Both the position numbers and the translations under genes were made by a program. The notes below the pieces were generated by a model that ran no database searches, was not told where the DNA came from, and worked only from the letters and a program-made list of their open reading frames with translations. Below, one piece after another: positions 37,201-47,000 of a stretch of 64,000 bases of DNA. Source of the stretch: Membranipora membranacea (lineage: Eukaryota; Bryozoa; Gymnolaemata; Cheilostomatida; Membraniporidae); NCBI GenBank assembly GCA_914767715.1, contig OU612070.1, positions 29,066,025-29,130,024 on the forward strand. Reading direction: 5' to 3'. Position 1 is the first letter of the stretch. Each line of letters opens with the position of its first letter.

Positions 37201-37769
37201 ATAATATCGGCTCTAATACCCGCATATAGAGACATCATCAGATCAATGGCCCCTTCCCCCCCCCCATCGGGGAATTGAAGTTTATTGATGAGTTAAATTC
37301 ATCGTTGCAGAATTTCCCATTTTGAATGAAGCCACCAGCTATTTGTACAAACATAATATATTTATTTTTATATTTACAAAACTGGTGCTGAAGCTTTGCA
37401 AAAGACTGCAAGAAATGTTGTGTTTCAGTTTTCTCCAGAGGCATTGAATTGACTGATTAGTTCTTTTAGGCTCTTAACATAACCAACTCACCTAACAGAT
37501 CACGGAACAACAAGGGACTATCTTCATCATTCATCTTAGCGTATTCTTTATCGCAGAGCAAAGAAGACATGGGAAATCAAAAACATTTCGTTAGTGGTTA
37601 ATAAAAATCGTCATTACTACTACTAGTAACAGATTGTAATAGAAGCTGCTACTAGGAGTGGATAGTTATAGCTTTTGGGGTTTTTACCGTAAGGAGTATC
37701 TGATTTCTGTGGAGTTCGGATTACTTCATCTAAGCCTTCATACAGCTCATCCAAGCTGTCGCCATCCAT
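19145..37769 (-). CDS. FLASH/CASP8AP2-like nuclear protein, 14 exons plus a possible last exon
   Basis: Predicted protein of about 2,800 residues, mostly disordered and rich in Ser, Arg, Lys, Asp. Exons from 5': 37688-37769, 37492-37545, 36417-36820, 34622-34855, 33898-34193, 30818-32031, 30163-30249, 29777-29836, 27039-28937, 26575-26676, 23592-26292, 23200-23272, 22772-22928, about 19389-20516, and perhaps 19145-19205. The first thirteen join in phase. FLASH likeness: acidic N terminus with SLDELYEGLDEV (human FLASH has LDIYAGLD), a coiled coil whose core RNTLLSHNISLLL followed by KEIESQ matches the FLASH dimer region, and near the end a SUMO-interaction-like SIVDLSDHEPDE and LEDGEI. Human FLASH has DLT-type SIMs and LEEGEI. 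FLASH works in histone pre-mRNA processing and in PML/Cajal-type bodies. No C-terminal Myb-like domain was seen. Alternatives are other RS-rich nuclear proteins. Confidence 0.6.
19389..20516 (-). CDS. FLASH-like exon 14 (SIM-like and EDGEI motifs, frame conflict at 5' end)
   Basis: Main frame from about 20453 down encodes SPPGIAKSPLPSYFSPISNP, then SIVDLSDHEPDEADTLTD (SIM-like), ISLEDGEILLSAEEEDEQ, and an Arg/Ser region with repeats of RRRSQSTDRFQSK. The only acceptor in phase with exon 13 is gtgtcacag at 20517, which opens a different frame (LEDLIPEKTKTPHNMNQF); the two frames do not join without a 1-base change or an extra exon. The main frame stops at TGA 19389-19391, but a good donor (GT|gtgagt after 19393) may instead join 19145-19205. 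Confidence 0.7.
20779..22622. mobile_element. Long-TIR DNA element, copy 1, with 8-bp target duplication
   Basis: Starts CATAGAGTTATTATATACTC and ends with its reverse complement. The inverted arms run for about 350 bp at each end, with about 1.1 kb between. Flanked by perfect 8-bp direct repeats GTATATCC (20771-20778 and 22623-22630). Short open frames inside (for example 21475-21732 on -) show no transposase motif, so it is probably non-autonomous. Eight-bp duplications fit hAT, P or Merlin families; the TIR alone does not decide. It lies in the intron between exons 13 and 14 of the FLASH-like gene. Confidence 0.92.
22772..22928 (-). CDS. FLASH-like exon 13
   Basis: 157 nt, acceptor atatgatag, donor C|gtaagt. 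Encodes SRPRPVGDDDDMGDC and HADSEDESYTAERFSISSHP. Entry phase 0, exit phase 1. Confidence 0.7.
23200..23272 (-). CDS. FLASH-like exon 12
   Basis: 73 nt, acceptor atatttacag, donor CAG|gtaaat. Encodes RRRESSKDRSKRRREDMTQR then TASSQ: a basic nuclear-localisation-like patch. Entry phase 2, exit phase 0. Confidence 0.7.
23592..26292 (-). CDS. FLASH-like exon 11 (five CRH-x5-CRRC motifs)
   Basis: 2,701 nt, acceptor tttcttatag, donor AG|gtaatg; entry phase 1, exit phase 2. Ala/Lys-rich start, proline stretch (GPPVKTGPPAPPTPTAPPAP), then a long Arg/Ser/Asp/His disordered body. Spread along it are five copies of a compact Cys/His motif, consensus S-P-C-R-H-x3-[KR]-[ST]-C-R-[RK]-C, at about 25383-25423, 25111-25157, 24751-24797, 24370-24413 and 23934-23974. 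The rest of the exon is nearly free of cysteine. Internal duplications are also seen (DRHKDERPTNHND copies near 24455-24540). Confidence 0.88.
26575..26676 (-). CDS. FLASH-like exon 10
   Basis: 102 nt, acceptor gttaatacag, donor G|gtatgt. Encodes SCGDDTESHETKRNLKSRSA and RNRRSEEELSKVT. Phase 1 in and out. Confidence 0.7.
27039..28937 (-). CDS. FLASH-like exon 9 (large, SUMO-consensus-rich)
   Basis: 1,899 nt, acceptor ttatcttag, donor G|gtaggc, phase 1 in and out. Disordered; begins DIDSEKLSPPVSAARIESS, contains GCVDLSVVTWSDTEKSD (SIM-like), several psi-Lys-x-acid sites (IKVE, LKSE, VKSE, IKAE, LKQD) and ends in Ser/Arg/His/Gln repeats of the DNQRSP and DKQRSSSR kind. Confidence 0.85.
29263..29652. 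repeat. Foldback inverted repeat in FLASH-like intron
   Basis: Two arms of about 185 bp that are near-exact reverse complements around a short loop at about 29451-29464. Outer ends agactacccaaa (29264) and tttgggtagtct (29640-29651). No open frame. A MITE-like or foldback element in the intron between exons 8 and 9. Confidence 0.85.
29777..29836 (-). CDS. FLASH-like exon 8
   Basis: 60 nt, acceptor atcagtag, donor G|gtaagt. Encodes GEDSDRETSTSPVREVITA. Phase 1 in and out, a symmetrical micro-exon. Confidence 0.6.
30163..30249 (-). CDS. FLASH-like exon 7
   Basis: 87 nt, acceptor cagtttcag, donor T|gtaagt. Encodes DKVNGDVASQDDSFADNNSL and ISAAANTKT. Phase 1 in and out, so it could be skipped without a frame change. 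Confidence 0.65.
30818..32031 (-). CDS. FLASH-like exon 6 (basic, RS/PR repeats)
   Basis: 1,214 nt, acceptor gatctcag, donor G|gtcagt. Contains PERSGSPRRPERPGSPRR repeats, long Lys/Ser stretches (SPKESKLKSSEKSKVRSAKK), an acidic patch EESISDLYELKQSLLREL and a Ser/Thr/Gln end. Entry phase 2, exit phase 1. Confidence 0.85.
32100..33897. other. FLASH-like intron 5, no other gene seen
   Basis: Contains a poly-G run (32108-32125) and a 30-bp direct repeat gtgcctaggtctgatcttct at about 32737-32807. Short open frames here lack support. Confidence 0.5.
33898..34193 (-). CDS. FLASH-like exon 5 (end of coiled coil)
   Basis: 296 nt. The acceptor agctaag|AAA keeps phase 0 and yields KEIESQRALILTLRKQL, which completes the coiled coil; an alternative acceptor six bases upstream is out of phase with exon 4. 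A Thr/Gln/His-rich segment follows. Donor AG|gtaaga, phase 2. Confidence 0.65.
34622..34855 (-). CDS. FLASH-like exon 4 (first half of coiled coil)
   Basis: 234 nt, acceptor tttgtag, donor CTG|gtgagt, phase 0 at both ends. Gly/Ala-rich start, then DLMDDIYSLHTE and a heptad-rich helix through KELQDKQCVIDELSQRN and NTLLSHNISLLL. This aligns by eye with the FLASH N-terminal coil (LDLYEEIL ... NENQSLKKNISALIK). Confidence 0.75.
35571..35660. repeat. 17-bp tandem repeat (aaccacgcatactttct)
   Basis: Five near-perfect copies in the intron between exons 3 and 4 of the FLASH-like gene. Confidence 0.85.
36417..36820 (-). CDS. FLASH-like exon 3
   Basis: 404 nt, acceptor ataattttag, donor CAG|gtaatc. 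Acidic and Ser-rich, with a repeat of the phrase PEKAS and an amphipathic FQTLLTSIITGSDSDSETSG followed by Gln run. Entry phase 1, exit phase 0. Confidence 0.75.
37492..37545 (-). CDS. FLASH-like exon 2
   Basis: 54 nt, acceptor gataaag, donor G|gtgagt. Encodes EYAKMNDEDSPLLFRDLL. Phase 1 in and out. Confidence 0.6.
37688..37769 (-). CDS. FLASH-like exon 1 (start codon)
   Basis: ATG at 37769 downward; encodes MDGDSLDELYEGLDEVIRTP then QKSDTPY. Donor G|gtaaaaa, phase 1. Chosen as the start because it is the first Met of an acidic segment resembling the N terminus of FLASH and splices in phase. Confidence 0.7.
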
Positions 37770-38718
37770 CGTTATATCAATATCTCATTAACTAAAAGTA
37801 TTACACAAATTTTATCATACTATTATAATACAGTTTCTGCCTGATGTGTGCTAGCTGGGGTCAGTTGGATCATCTGCCTGTCTGATTTGTTGTCATGAAG
37901 AGTTTTAATTTATAAACCGTAACTCTGACCCTTTGTGGTCTAACTTACTAGGCCTTAGCTACTTGATAAAACGCACGTTCATTTATGGTCTCGATACCTT
38001 GCGATACCATGTGTGAAACCTTGATGTTGTTCGGTCAATTTATTGTACTGTATACCAAAGTGGCACAGGAGCATTTGAGGTCGGATGCCCTCCCTGACAC
38101 CACCGTGAATCAGACACGGGACCTTTTGATTGAAAGTCCCATGCCCTATCAATAGCACCAAGGTTGCTCCCTGCCTTAGTTACTGGATAACTAATATTAT
38201 TACTGGATTACTGCTTAGTAGTAGAAGTCTCAAGCACCTTGGCTTGGGCAGGCAAATTATCAAACTTTCATTTCATTTTACAGTATGGTGGTGTTCTCCT
38301 TGTAGCCAGGGGCCCATATATCTATGTATTTAGTCAGCTATGTAATGTGACTCAATCAATGGCATGATCATGTCCAACAGTTGGTACTAACTAAGGTACA
38401 ACAATGGATGGGTGCTGTGGTAGCATATAATATAATAGTGAGTCAAACTCACTCACACTCACTGGACTGACAGTCACATGTCTACTCACTGCAGCAACCA
38501 ACCAAGGTCAGTCATACAATGGATTAACAGGTCCCTCCTTCTTGCTCATACATTACTTATTACTAACTTAACCACCAGCACAAGACATAGTATCATAGGC
38601 ATCAAGAGATCCATAGGCATCATGATCAAGAGATCCAGATTAGAAGGATCAATCAAGATAGGCACAAACAAGACAAGAGATCCAGAAGCTTTGTTCTGTC
38701 TGTCTTGTTGTGTGAAAC

Positions 38719-38843
38719 CACAGACAGCAGGTCACTGACAGTTGATTTGATGAGTTGCAGCCTTGTGTGTGTCAAACACAAACCAGACACACACAAGGCT
38801 GCAACTCAACAACAAATCAACTGTCAGTGACCTGCTGTCTGTG
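38719..38843. repeat. Foldback inverted repeat
   Basis: Left arm cacagacagcaggtcactga pairs with right arm tcagtgacctgctgtctgtg. Arms are about 55 bp around a short spacer. Could form a strong hairpin if transcribed. Confidence 0.9.
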
Positions 38844-40595
38844 ATGAAACTCAACTGATCGTGACTGAGTGATGTCTTAGCACTGTTCCTTGTCTTCAGT
38901 CTATGTGTACCTTATTACTAGCAATACTGTTTGTCATCCTGTGACGAGTCAAGGAGTTGATTTACTACACATTCATTTACCTTGCAGGATTTTGTGCATT
39001 AAAATTCAGGATTATGGTTAGTTCAACTTTCTCCCGCCTTGCTTCATGTGATTTAGAGAACACAATTGGAGTAATGCAGTTCCGATGTCTATGCTCTAAA
39101 GTAAAATCCTTGATGATTGGCCATCACCACTAATTTCTGTTCCCAACACAAACAAGAAGAAGTCAGGGCTGTGATTGACTGATTATTTGTTACAAATTTA
39201 TCCCGGTTATTTGATTGGTCAATTGGGTGATAATGTTGTTTACGCAGAATACTCTGACTTTAGACCTCTCGTAGCTAGGTTGTGGTGGTTGTCCTCTTTT
39301 TAAGAATGGGAGGACAACTAATAAGTTGGAAATGTTCATACTTGCATTGGCAGGTACAGGAGTAGCCTGCCCAGGCTAGAGGTACAGGAGGGTGTAAGGC
39401 AAACTAGCTAAACAAAGTGTTGATGGCTCTGATCAGACTGTCAGATGGGAATCTACCTACTTGGCTTATTATTTTTATGTAGTTATTGAGTGGGCAGATA
39501 CTCAAAATACCAAGCTATCAGTCTCACATAGTGATTTTGGGAAAAAAAGAACAAATTGAGAAAATTCAGGAATTGTAATAGCCAGCTTGCAGCGCGTATT
39601 TGTGATATTTCAAAGCAGCTTGGCCTGTTCAGTACAGTATGTATATGATATACATATTATACATTAAATGAATGTTATACATGTAATGTTCAGTACACTA
39701 TATTTTTCTAGCCGACATGTCTTTATGATTATGATGATTTGGTGACTTACTATGATGACGTTATACAATTTATTGCATTTTTCTGTACTATCAGTACAAT
39801 AAACATATACTGTGCAGTACACATATATTATACAGTCTCAGTTTATTGGTACATTTGGTATCATGAGAATGATAAGTTGAATGCGTACATTAATTAAAAT
39901 ATGGTCTAGGAAAGGTTAAGGTTGTATGTTGTTAAAATAAGACATTAAGGGTGGAAAAAATGATTTGGCATGTTTTTGAGTCTTGCAGATCTTGGGTCGG
40001 AAAATAGTGTTTAGAAGAGAGGATGTTCTGTTATTGTATCGTATTACTCTACTAAAATTGAATGTTTTACATATATGTTTATTATGTATATGAACATGTG
40101 TATCTACAGTATATGTATATGACCATGTGTATCTACAGTATATGTATATTGAGGGTAGGCAACTTGAATATTGAGGCATATATTACTTGTTTAGTTAGCC
40201 AATGCTGAAAATAGTTGAGTAAGTCTAAATTAAGTGACACAAAGTATGCATTGCTGATTTTAGGGGTTCATGATTATATAAATATATTTTACATATAGAT
40301 ATCTACATATAGATATGCGAAGTGACAGATGTGAAAAAAACAATCTTTAAAGAGATAATAATTGGTGGGACAATGAGTGATATAGGTGGACCGATGGGTT
40401 GTCTATGAAAACCAACCAGTTTTAAGCCAGCAATCCTCAGCACATAGTCACTATATCACTTCAAACACCCCAAACATCATAAAAAATATCAGTAATTTCT
40501 TTGATAGCGCAAAGTAATATTATGGCACACAATTTTTATTGGTGTTAACTATTACCTGCTTCAAGAGCTTTCCAATAGATAAGCAATATCTGCTA

Positions 40596-40765
40596 ACCCC
40601 TGCCCTCCCCTAACCTAACCCCTGCCCTCCCCTAACCTAACCCTAACCCCTGCCCTCCCCTAACCTAACCCCTGCCCTCCCCTAACCTAACCCCTGCCCT
40701 CCCCTAGCCTAACCCCTGCCCTCCCTAACCCCTACCCTCCCCTAACCTAACCCCTGCTCTCCCCA
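40596..40765. repeat. Telomere-like minisatellite (ccctaacccctgccctcc)
   Basis: About seven to eight units of 20-26 bp built on cctaacc and ctgccctcc. It begins about 125 bp beyond the P450 stop codon. It contains CCCTAA-like phrases but is not a pure telomere repeat. Confidence 0.9.
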
Positions 40766-40888
40766 TTTCTACATTAGTAACTTTGTTGACAGTGTTTAGA
40801 TTGAGGAAAGTGTTCTTCAATAAGTGTAATAAACTCTCTATTATGGCCGGGTGTGGATCTTTAGCAGAGCACTTAATATTGCTGACTA

Positions 40889-41029
40889 TTACGTCCTTGG
40901 GGTAATAGTACACTTTACACCACTTATCGGATGTGGGAAAACTCTCTGCCCATCATGATAAGTCTCTGATTGGTCAATGTGGAAATCAAAGTTCTGGAAG
41001 AACTTTGCGATGAAAATCTTCATATCCAT
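40889..41029 (-). CDS. P450 exon 11 (C terminus)
   Basis: Acceptor tatcttgtag, stop TAA at 40889-40891. Encodes MDMKIFIAKFFQNFDFHIDQ through KCTITPRT; human CYP46A1 has QMEVKVVMAKLLQRLEF and CTLRPRG. A longer open frame in another phase (40725-40913) overlaps it and is a shadow. Confidence 0.92.
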   Translation of the reverse strand: MDMKIFIAKFFQNFDFHIDQSETYHDGQRVFPHPISGVKCTITPRT

Positions 41030-44000
41030 CTACAAGATAAATATCTGTACCTGTAATTGTCTGTTATAGTGATAACAGAGACTATAGATATAGCCTATAG
41101 TCTATATAGACTATAGTCTCTGGTGATAATGTGTAATTTATATCAAATCCTAACTATAAGATATATTCACATTATCTTGCACAGAGTTGAGCAGGTTTAA
41201 ATATTTTGATCAGGCATTTAAATAAAAGCAGTGAAAATTAACTCGGTTTTATATCATATTTATAAACAAGATCTGAGTTTGAACCTAGCTAACTTGCCTG
41301 AGCGAGCACCTGTCCTATACAATTTCTCTTTCCCAGAGAGAACGGTATGTTTGAGTATAACGGTATATGTCTACAATAATATATGAAGGTATGAATTAGA
41401 TGTAATCTCTAAAAAAGTCATATTCTACATCAACAGTAGATACATAGTGCTTATGGTAAGAGACATCTCTAAGATAATTGATTAATTCTTACTAGAAATG
41501 CCGTGATCATAAATGCCACAAAACTTCAGGGGTGTGGATGATATACACTCAAGTTGTCGATTGAGTTTACGATGGATGGCCAATTGGCGATGTCATTGCA
41601 AGTGCAAACTAAAATGGCTGTCCTTACCATGCAACCTATGAGGAAGACAACCTGAGTATCGTTGACCTATTAGGTGGCAGAACTCCTCAATGAGTACATC
41701 CATAGAATATAGCGCAACAAACATGTTATAATTATGGTTCAAACCACCAAGTAGTAAAAGAGATGATAAATCTAAAAATCTGTCTTCATCGGGATTTGAA
41801 CTCGGGCCTCTCGCGCATCAAACATGTTATAATGACGGTATAAACCACCGAGTAGTGAAAGAGATGATATGTAAAAAACAAAATCTGTCTTCACCGGGAT
41901 TCGAACTCGGGCCTCCCGCGCAACAAACATGATATAATTGTGGTATAAACATAGAGTTATTATATACTCTAGAGTGGAAAATGCAGTGCTCAAAACGTCC
42001 TACTTAATTATTGCGAAATCCATGATGCGCGCAATCTGGTTGTGCATGGCTTGTGCCTGTATCATATAAGTTATCATTGAGAATATAGGAATTGAGCATA
42101 AAAATTTATGTTTGAGAGCGCTAATAGCCATTTTTTCGAATAAATTTTCATGTCACGCCATGTGGAACACTTGTAGGTATTTTCACTTGCAGCCATTGGA
42201 AAATTGTTCTATGTTTTCCCATCAAAATAAGCCAAAAACCCAACCGCAAACACATCATTGTGAAGAAAAAAAATTACCGGGCTAGCTTGTTTTTTCCATG
42301 TTTCTCTCAACCATAAGTTGGATTCTGTCTCTTTTACTCATATGTTAGCCATCAAGTGAGTTAATGTTATTTGTTCAGTATAAGGTGTACACATAGCTTG
42401 TGGAAAAGCTGACTGGAGGTTAAAAGTTGGCCGCTAAGTTCCGCCATTTGCAGAAGCAATCCACATACCGGTGGTGTCCTCTAGTTTTTGAATTCGCAAT
42501 ACCATTCAACCATACACAGCAGGTTTTGAAAGCATATAAATGAATGCATTTTGTAACAAAATTTCTGATAAGTTGCTGAGTATCAAGTGCATATTTGAAT
42601 GGAAAACTCACACACATACCTATCCTGACTGACTCCAGATTTTTCAGAACATTACTCACTAATGTGACATTTTAAGTTGACGGATATTTCTGATTTCTCA
42701 CCATACTTGAAATAAAGGACCATTTGCTTCAGAGCGGTCGTTGTGGATGTTTGATACAAATTTCTGGCATGATTATTATGACTATGGTTGTTTGTTTGAG
42801 TTTGTAAATTAGTTGAGATGGCAACTTCAGCATCATTCATAATATTTTGTATATACTCCAGTAAAGGCACTGGCAGTTGACGTATACATGTGTATACATG
42901 TGTATTTGTTTGCATAGTTTTGAGGGAAGGGGGACGAGTGTAGTAGAAAAGTTCAATCCTTTGAAATGACCAGAGTTAGTATTCCATACAGCTGTGATTC
43001 TCCGGCAGAAATGGATTGATGCTATAAAAATATATAAGAGGCAGCCAAAAAGTGATCTAATGAGCAATGAGGACTGACAGTAACGCCACATCTGATTTTA
43101 GCACCAATCTTAATTGCTCATCTTTGACATAAGAAACAAAAAACTGATAATAATACCCTCAATAAAGTAACGTTATCTGGAGAGCAAATCTGAATCTTGA
43201 CATTATGTACATTGTGACTGAAAACGAGGCAAGCTGCAAATTTTTACACCTCCGATCACTTGTTCACAGGCTACTCGTACTTCATTTAATCAAAAATTAA
43301 AAACACCCACTGAATGTGTAACATATGAGTAAGAGAGACAGGACACAGCTTATATGGCTGGCAAGTGGCAGTAGAAAAAACAAGCTAGACCGGTAATTTT
43401 TTTTCATCACAATGATGTGTTTGTGGTTGGGGTTTTGGCTTATTTTGAGGGGATAAAAATAGAAAATTTTTCCAATGGCTGCAAGTGAAAATACCTACAA
43501 GTGTTCCACATAGTGTGCCATGAAAATTTTTCCGAAAAAATGGCTATAAGCGCTCTAAAACTTAAATTTTCATACCCAATTCCTAAATTCTCAATGATAA
43601 ATTACATGATACAGACACTGGCCATGCACGACCAGATTGCGTCGCGTCATGGATTTCGAAATAATTAAGTAGGACAAAAACTGATGCTATTTTTGTACAC
43701 ATTGACCACTCTAGAGTATATAATAACTCTATGGGTATAAACCACCAAGTAGTGAAAGAGATGATATGTAAAAAACAAAATCTGTCTTCACCGGGATTTA
43801 AACTCAGGCCTCTCGCGCAACAAAGATGTTATAATTGTGGTATATATAAAAATATGGGATTTTTTACATTCATGTCTTTGCTTTTTTTTGGTTACAACCG
43901 GGAATTTAACTTGGGCCAATCGGCCACCCAGACCGCTGAAGCTTATTGATTTTCATTGATGTATGATGGAGATATATGGGTAAAGTAGGCTGTTTTTTAA

Positions 44001-47000
44001 TTTTTAATCAATTTCAAGCTTTCATGGCATAAACCGGAAAAAAAAAATAGCACATCCTCATCTGGTTTTACTACATATACGTGGTAGAACACAGGACTGT
44101 GATTCAGCAGTTTTTTCTATTTTTTTCAAAACACTTTTTGGGAAAGTGATATGAGGCACTGGATTGGGTTTTGTATACACATGCGTTTATCATAAACACA
44201 AAACTGAAGTTTTTTTTGGACTATATTTACTTGTAACCTTGATCTTGATCATAGCGACTAGGATTGAACCTTAACGGTTCATCAATGAGCTTCTCGCTAC
44301 GATTAGCAGCAAACGAGTTAACCTGCAAAAAATTAACATAGAATCTCGTTTAACCCCAAGTTGATGAAAACAAACAAATAAGAATCTTAGAGTACAAAAT
44401 CCAAGTATCTACAAAATTCTCAGAGCGAAAAAAAGTCACCAAACATTAGACAGTTTTCTGAGCTCTGATTTACGCCTCAATTCAGAGTTTTCCTCTCTCC
44501 AGTTTGGTACTTTTAACCCATTCAGCACAGGAAAAGAGGGTAATCTTGAAAACCGCTTCGGTTAGGATAAAAATGATTTTTGATTCAGAATCTGCACCAT
44601 AGAAAACTGATATGGACATAGTTTGGGAAATATTTTTGGTATTAGGATAGTCAATTATATCAATTTCTGCCAGTTTTGCGGACAAATTTCATGGAATTTT
44701 TCAAGAACTTCGTCCATAAAATTAAGATTTATCAACATTCAAGCCTCCAACGATTTGGAAATCCTGCCTCGCAGGGTTTTCTATGGTGCAGATTCTGAAT
44801 CAAAAATAATTTTTTCCTAACATAAGCGGTTTTCAAGATTACCCTCTTTCAGCACGTTTCTCCTATGCGGCGTGGGTTAAAAGTACCAAACTGGAGAGAG
44901 GACAACTCCGAATTGAGGCAAAAATCAGAGCTCAGAAAACTGTCTATAATGCGAAAATCCTTGCTACTCTAACATTTTATTTTTTTGCTGGATTGTATCA
45001 GACAGTTCATTGATCTTACCGCCAACGATACGATTACATAGATCTTAATTGTTTTATGATTGCTTATGATCTTTATTTTAATTAAGGGTATAACAGAGTT
45101 ATCCAACAGTCAGGCACAATAGAGCAATGATCAGTAGACTGTTGACTCTGCACCAAGAGGTGCTAGCAAGGAGTGCTCCTTGGTGCTAAACAGCCGTGAT
45201 ACAAAAGGGAATAGTAGAGGGATGCTTCACTGCAACTTCATGACTTGTGATGCCACAAGATAGAATAGGACAGGGATAACAGGACACAGGGATAACAGGA
45301 CACAGGGTTGCTTCTCTGAGGGGCCACATGTAACAATGTTATCACTTACCATCACTGTAGTTCCTGCAGGGATAAAGTAGCCATCCAGTTCGGTGTTTCT
45401 CAATGCTTTCTTGAACATACCCGCCGGTGGATGTAAGCGCAGCGTCTCTTTTATGACCATTGACAGATAGTGCAGCTTTGTGATGTCATCGCATGTTATC
45501 TCGTTCTTCCTCCCAACAACCTCATCTACCTCAGACTTTAATCTTAAATAAAAAAGGGCTTATTGAATCAAAACGATACGCCAACCTAACCCAAGTGAAA
45601 ATGTGTCATGTTATAGTCGAGCAGTTACACATGATCGATCAAGTTATGTAAGATTTGGCTGAGACGGCTTACAATTGGCTCTTGCATTTAATGATTAGTA
45701 ACACGATAGGCATCTATCTATAAACTAGCCTTGATAGCACAGTTCCTGGTTACTGCCGCTATAGACGTTTGTCTGATCCCAACCCAGGGTGTAATATTTC
45801 ATGCAACTTATTCAATACGGGTTGCAGAATGGATGAAGCGTTTTATACACAAAAAATTAGCTTACATTTGAAATCTGTCCTTGTAGCCAATATTTATATC
45901 AGAACTTCTATATTATTTCACTGGCTTGATTGTATTAGAAAATACAGAACAGACCTGCTGAGAACATGAGGATGTCTGCTTAACTCCATGAATATATACT
46001 CCATTGTGTTAGCTGTCGTATCCATACCGACGGCTATCATATTAATAAACTCATCTACCATCGTCTCAAAGTTAGGGTAGATATTCTCGTCTGTCACTAA
46101 AAGGTAATAGAGTAGTGGTAGAGTGGATTCAGCTTGATAAAATACTAAGTTAAATCAGGAGATAGCAGTTTAAGTTGAATTACTGGTATTTTGCCTGATC
46201 CTGATCCAGTCTAAATGAAGAGCTGCCTCTCCTAGACCCTATTGGGAGGGATTTCATTCATTATAGTATGTAAGCTGCAACCTACTGCTTTACCAGGCAA
46301 TAAGCAGGCGTGTGAAGCTGCGCACAACTCTTATTTGAGGTCAACTTACAGTAAGATTTAACCATAGCAGTAAGCAAATCATTAGGTACATCATCATCTG
46401 TCTGGACGATAGTTATCCTCTCTTGTATTGTCTTGGCCGCCACATTACGCATTCTGACGACTACCTGACGGAATTCTTCTCTGAAGCTGCGATTGAGTGG
46501 ATTCCACTATAAACACGTAAAGATAAAATGAGGGTATCAATGGCAATATTATGGTATCAGGAATGAATGTAAAAATCACCTGGCACAACTTTGGGTGAAA
46601 CATTCACACAAAGCCGAACAACTCTGATGATCCCCTCTCTCTCTCTCTCTCTCTCCCTCTCTGAGATGATTTCTTTAACTCAAACAGAAGGTTTAATACA
46701 GCAGACAATTCACATATTATTGGTTAATGACTTTATCCAGCTCACCTCAAAGAATGGAATCTGAGACATCTGAAGCCCTTCAGTGACATGAGTGACAAAG
46801 GTATAAGCTATCTGATGAAACTCGTTTTCTAGTTCTGCTGATTTCATCGAGAACATTATCTATAAAATACAAATCTGATACTTACTCTGCATGATACATA
46901 GCCTATGTGATACTTACTCTATGTGATACTTACTCTCTCTGATACTTACTCTATGTGATACTTACTCTCTCTGATGCTTACTATATGTGATACTTACTCT

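Larger units (their letters stand above)
37770..40888. other. Intergenic region: FLASH-like promoter side, P450 3' side
   Basis: Upstream of the FLASH-like start and downstream of the P450 stop (both genes on -). No supported gene. Holds a foldback repeat (38719-38843) and the telomere-like minisatellite at about 40596-40765. Confidence 0.55.

Noticed and set aside
40725-40913. - strand frame with IIESLLHLLKNTFLNLNTV
   Set aside because: It overlaps the P450 last exon in another frame and runs into the telomere-like repeat; homology fixes the other frame as coding.
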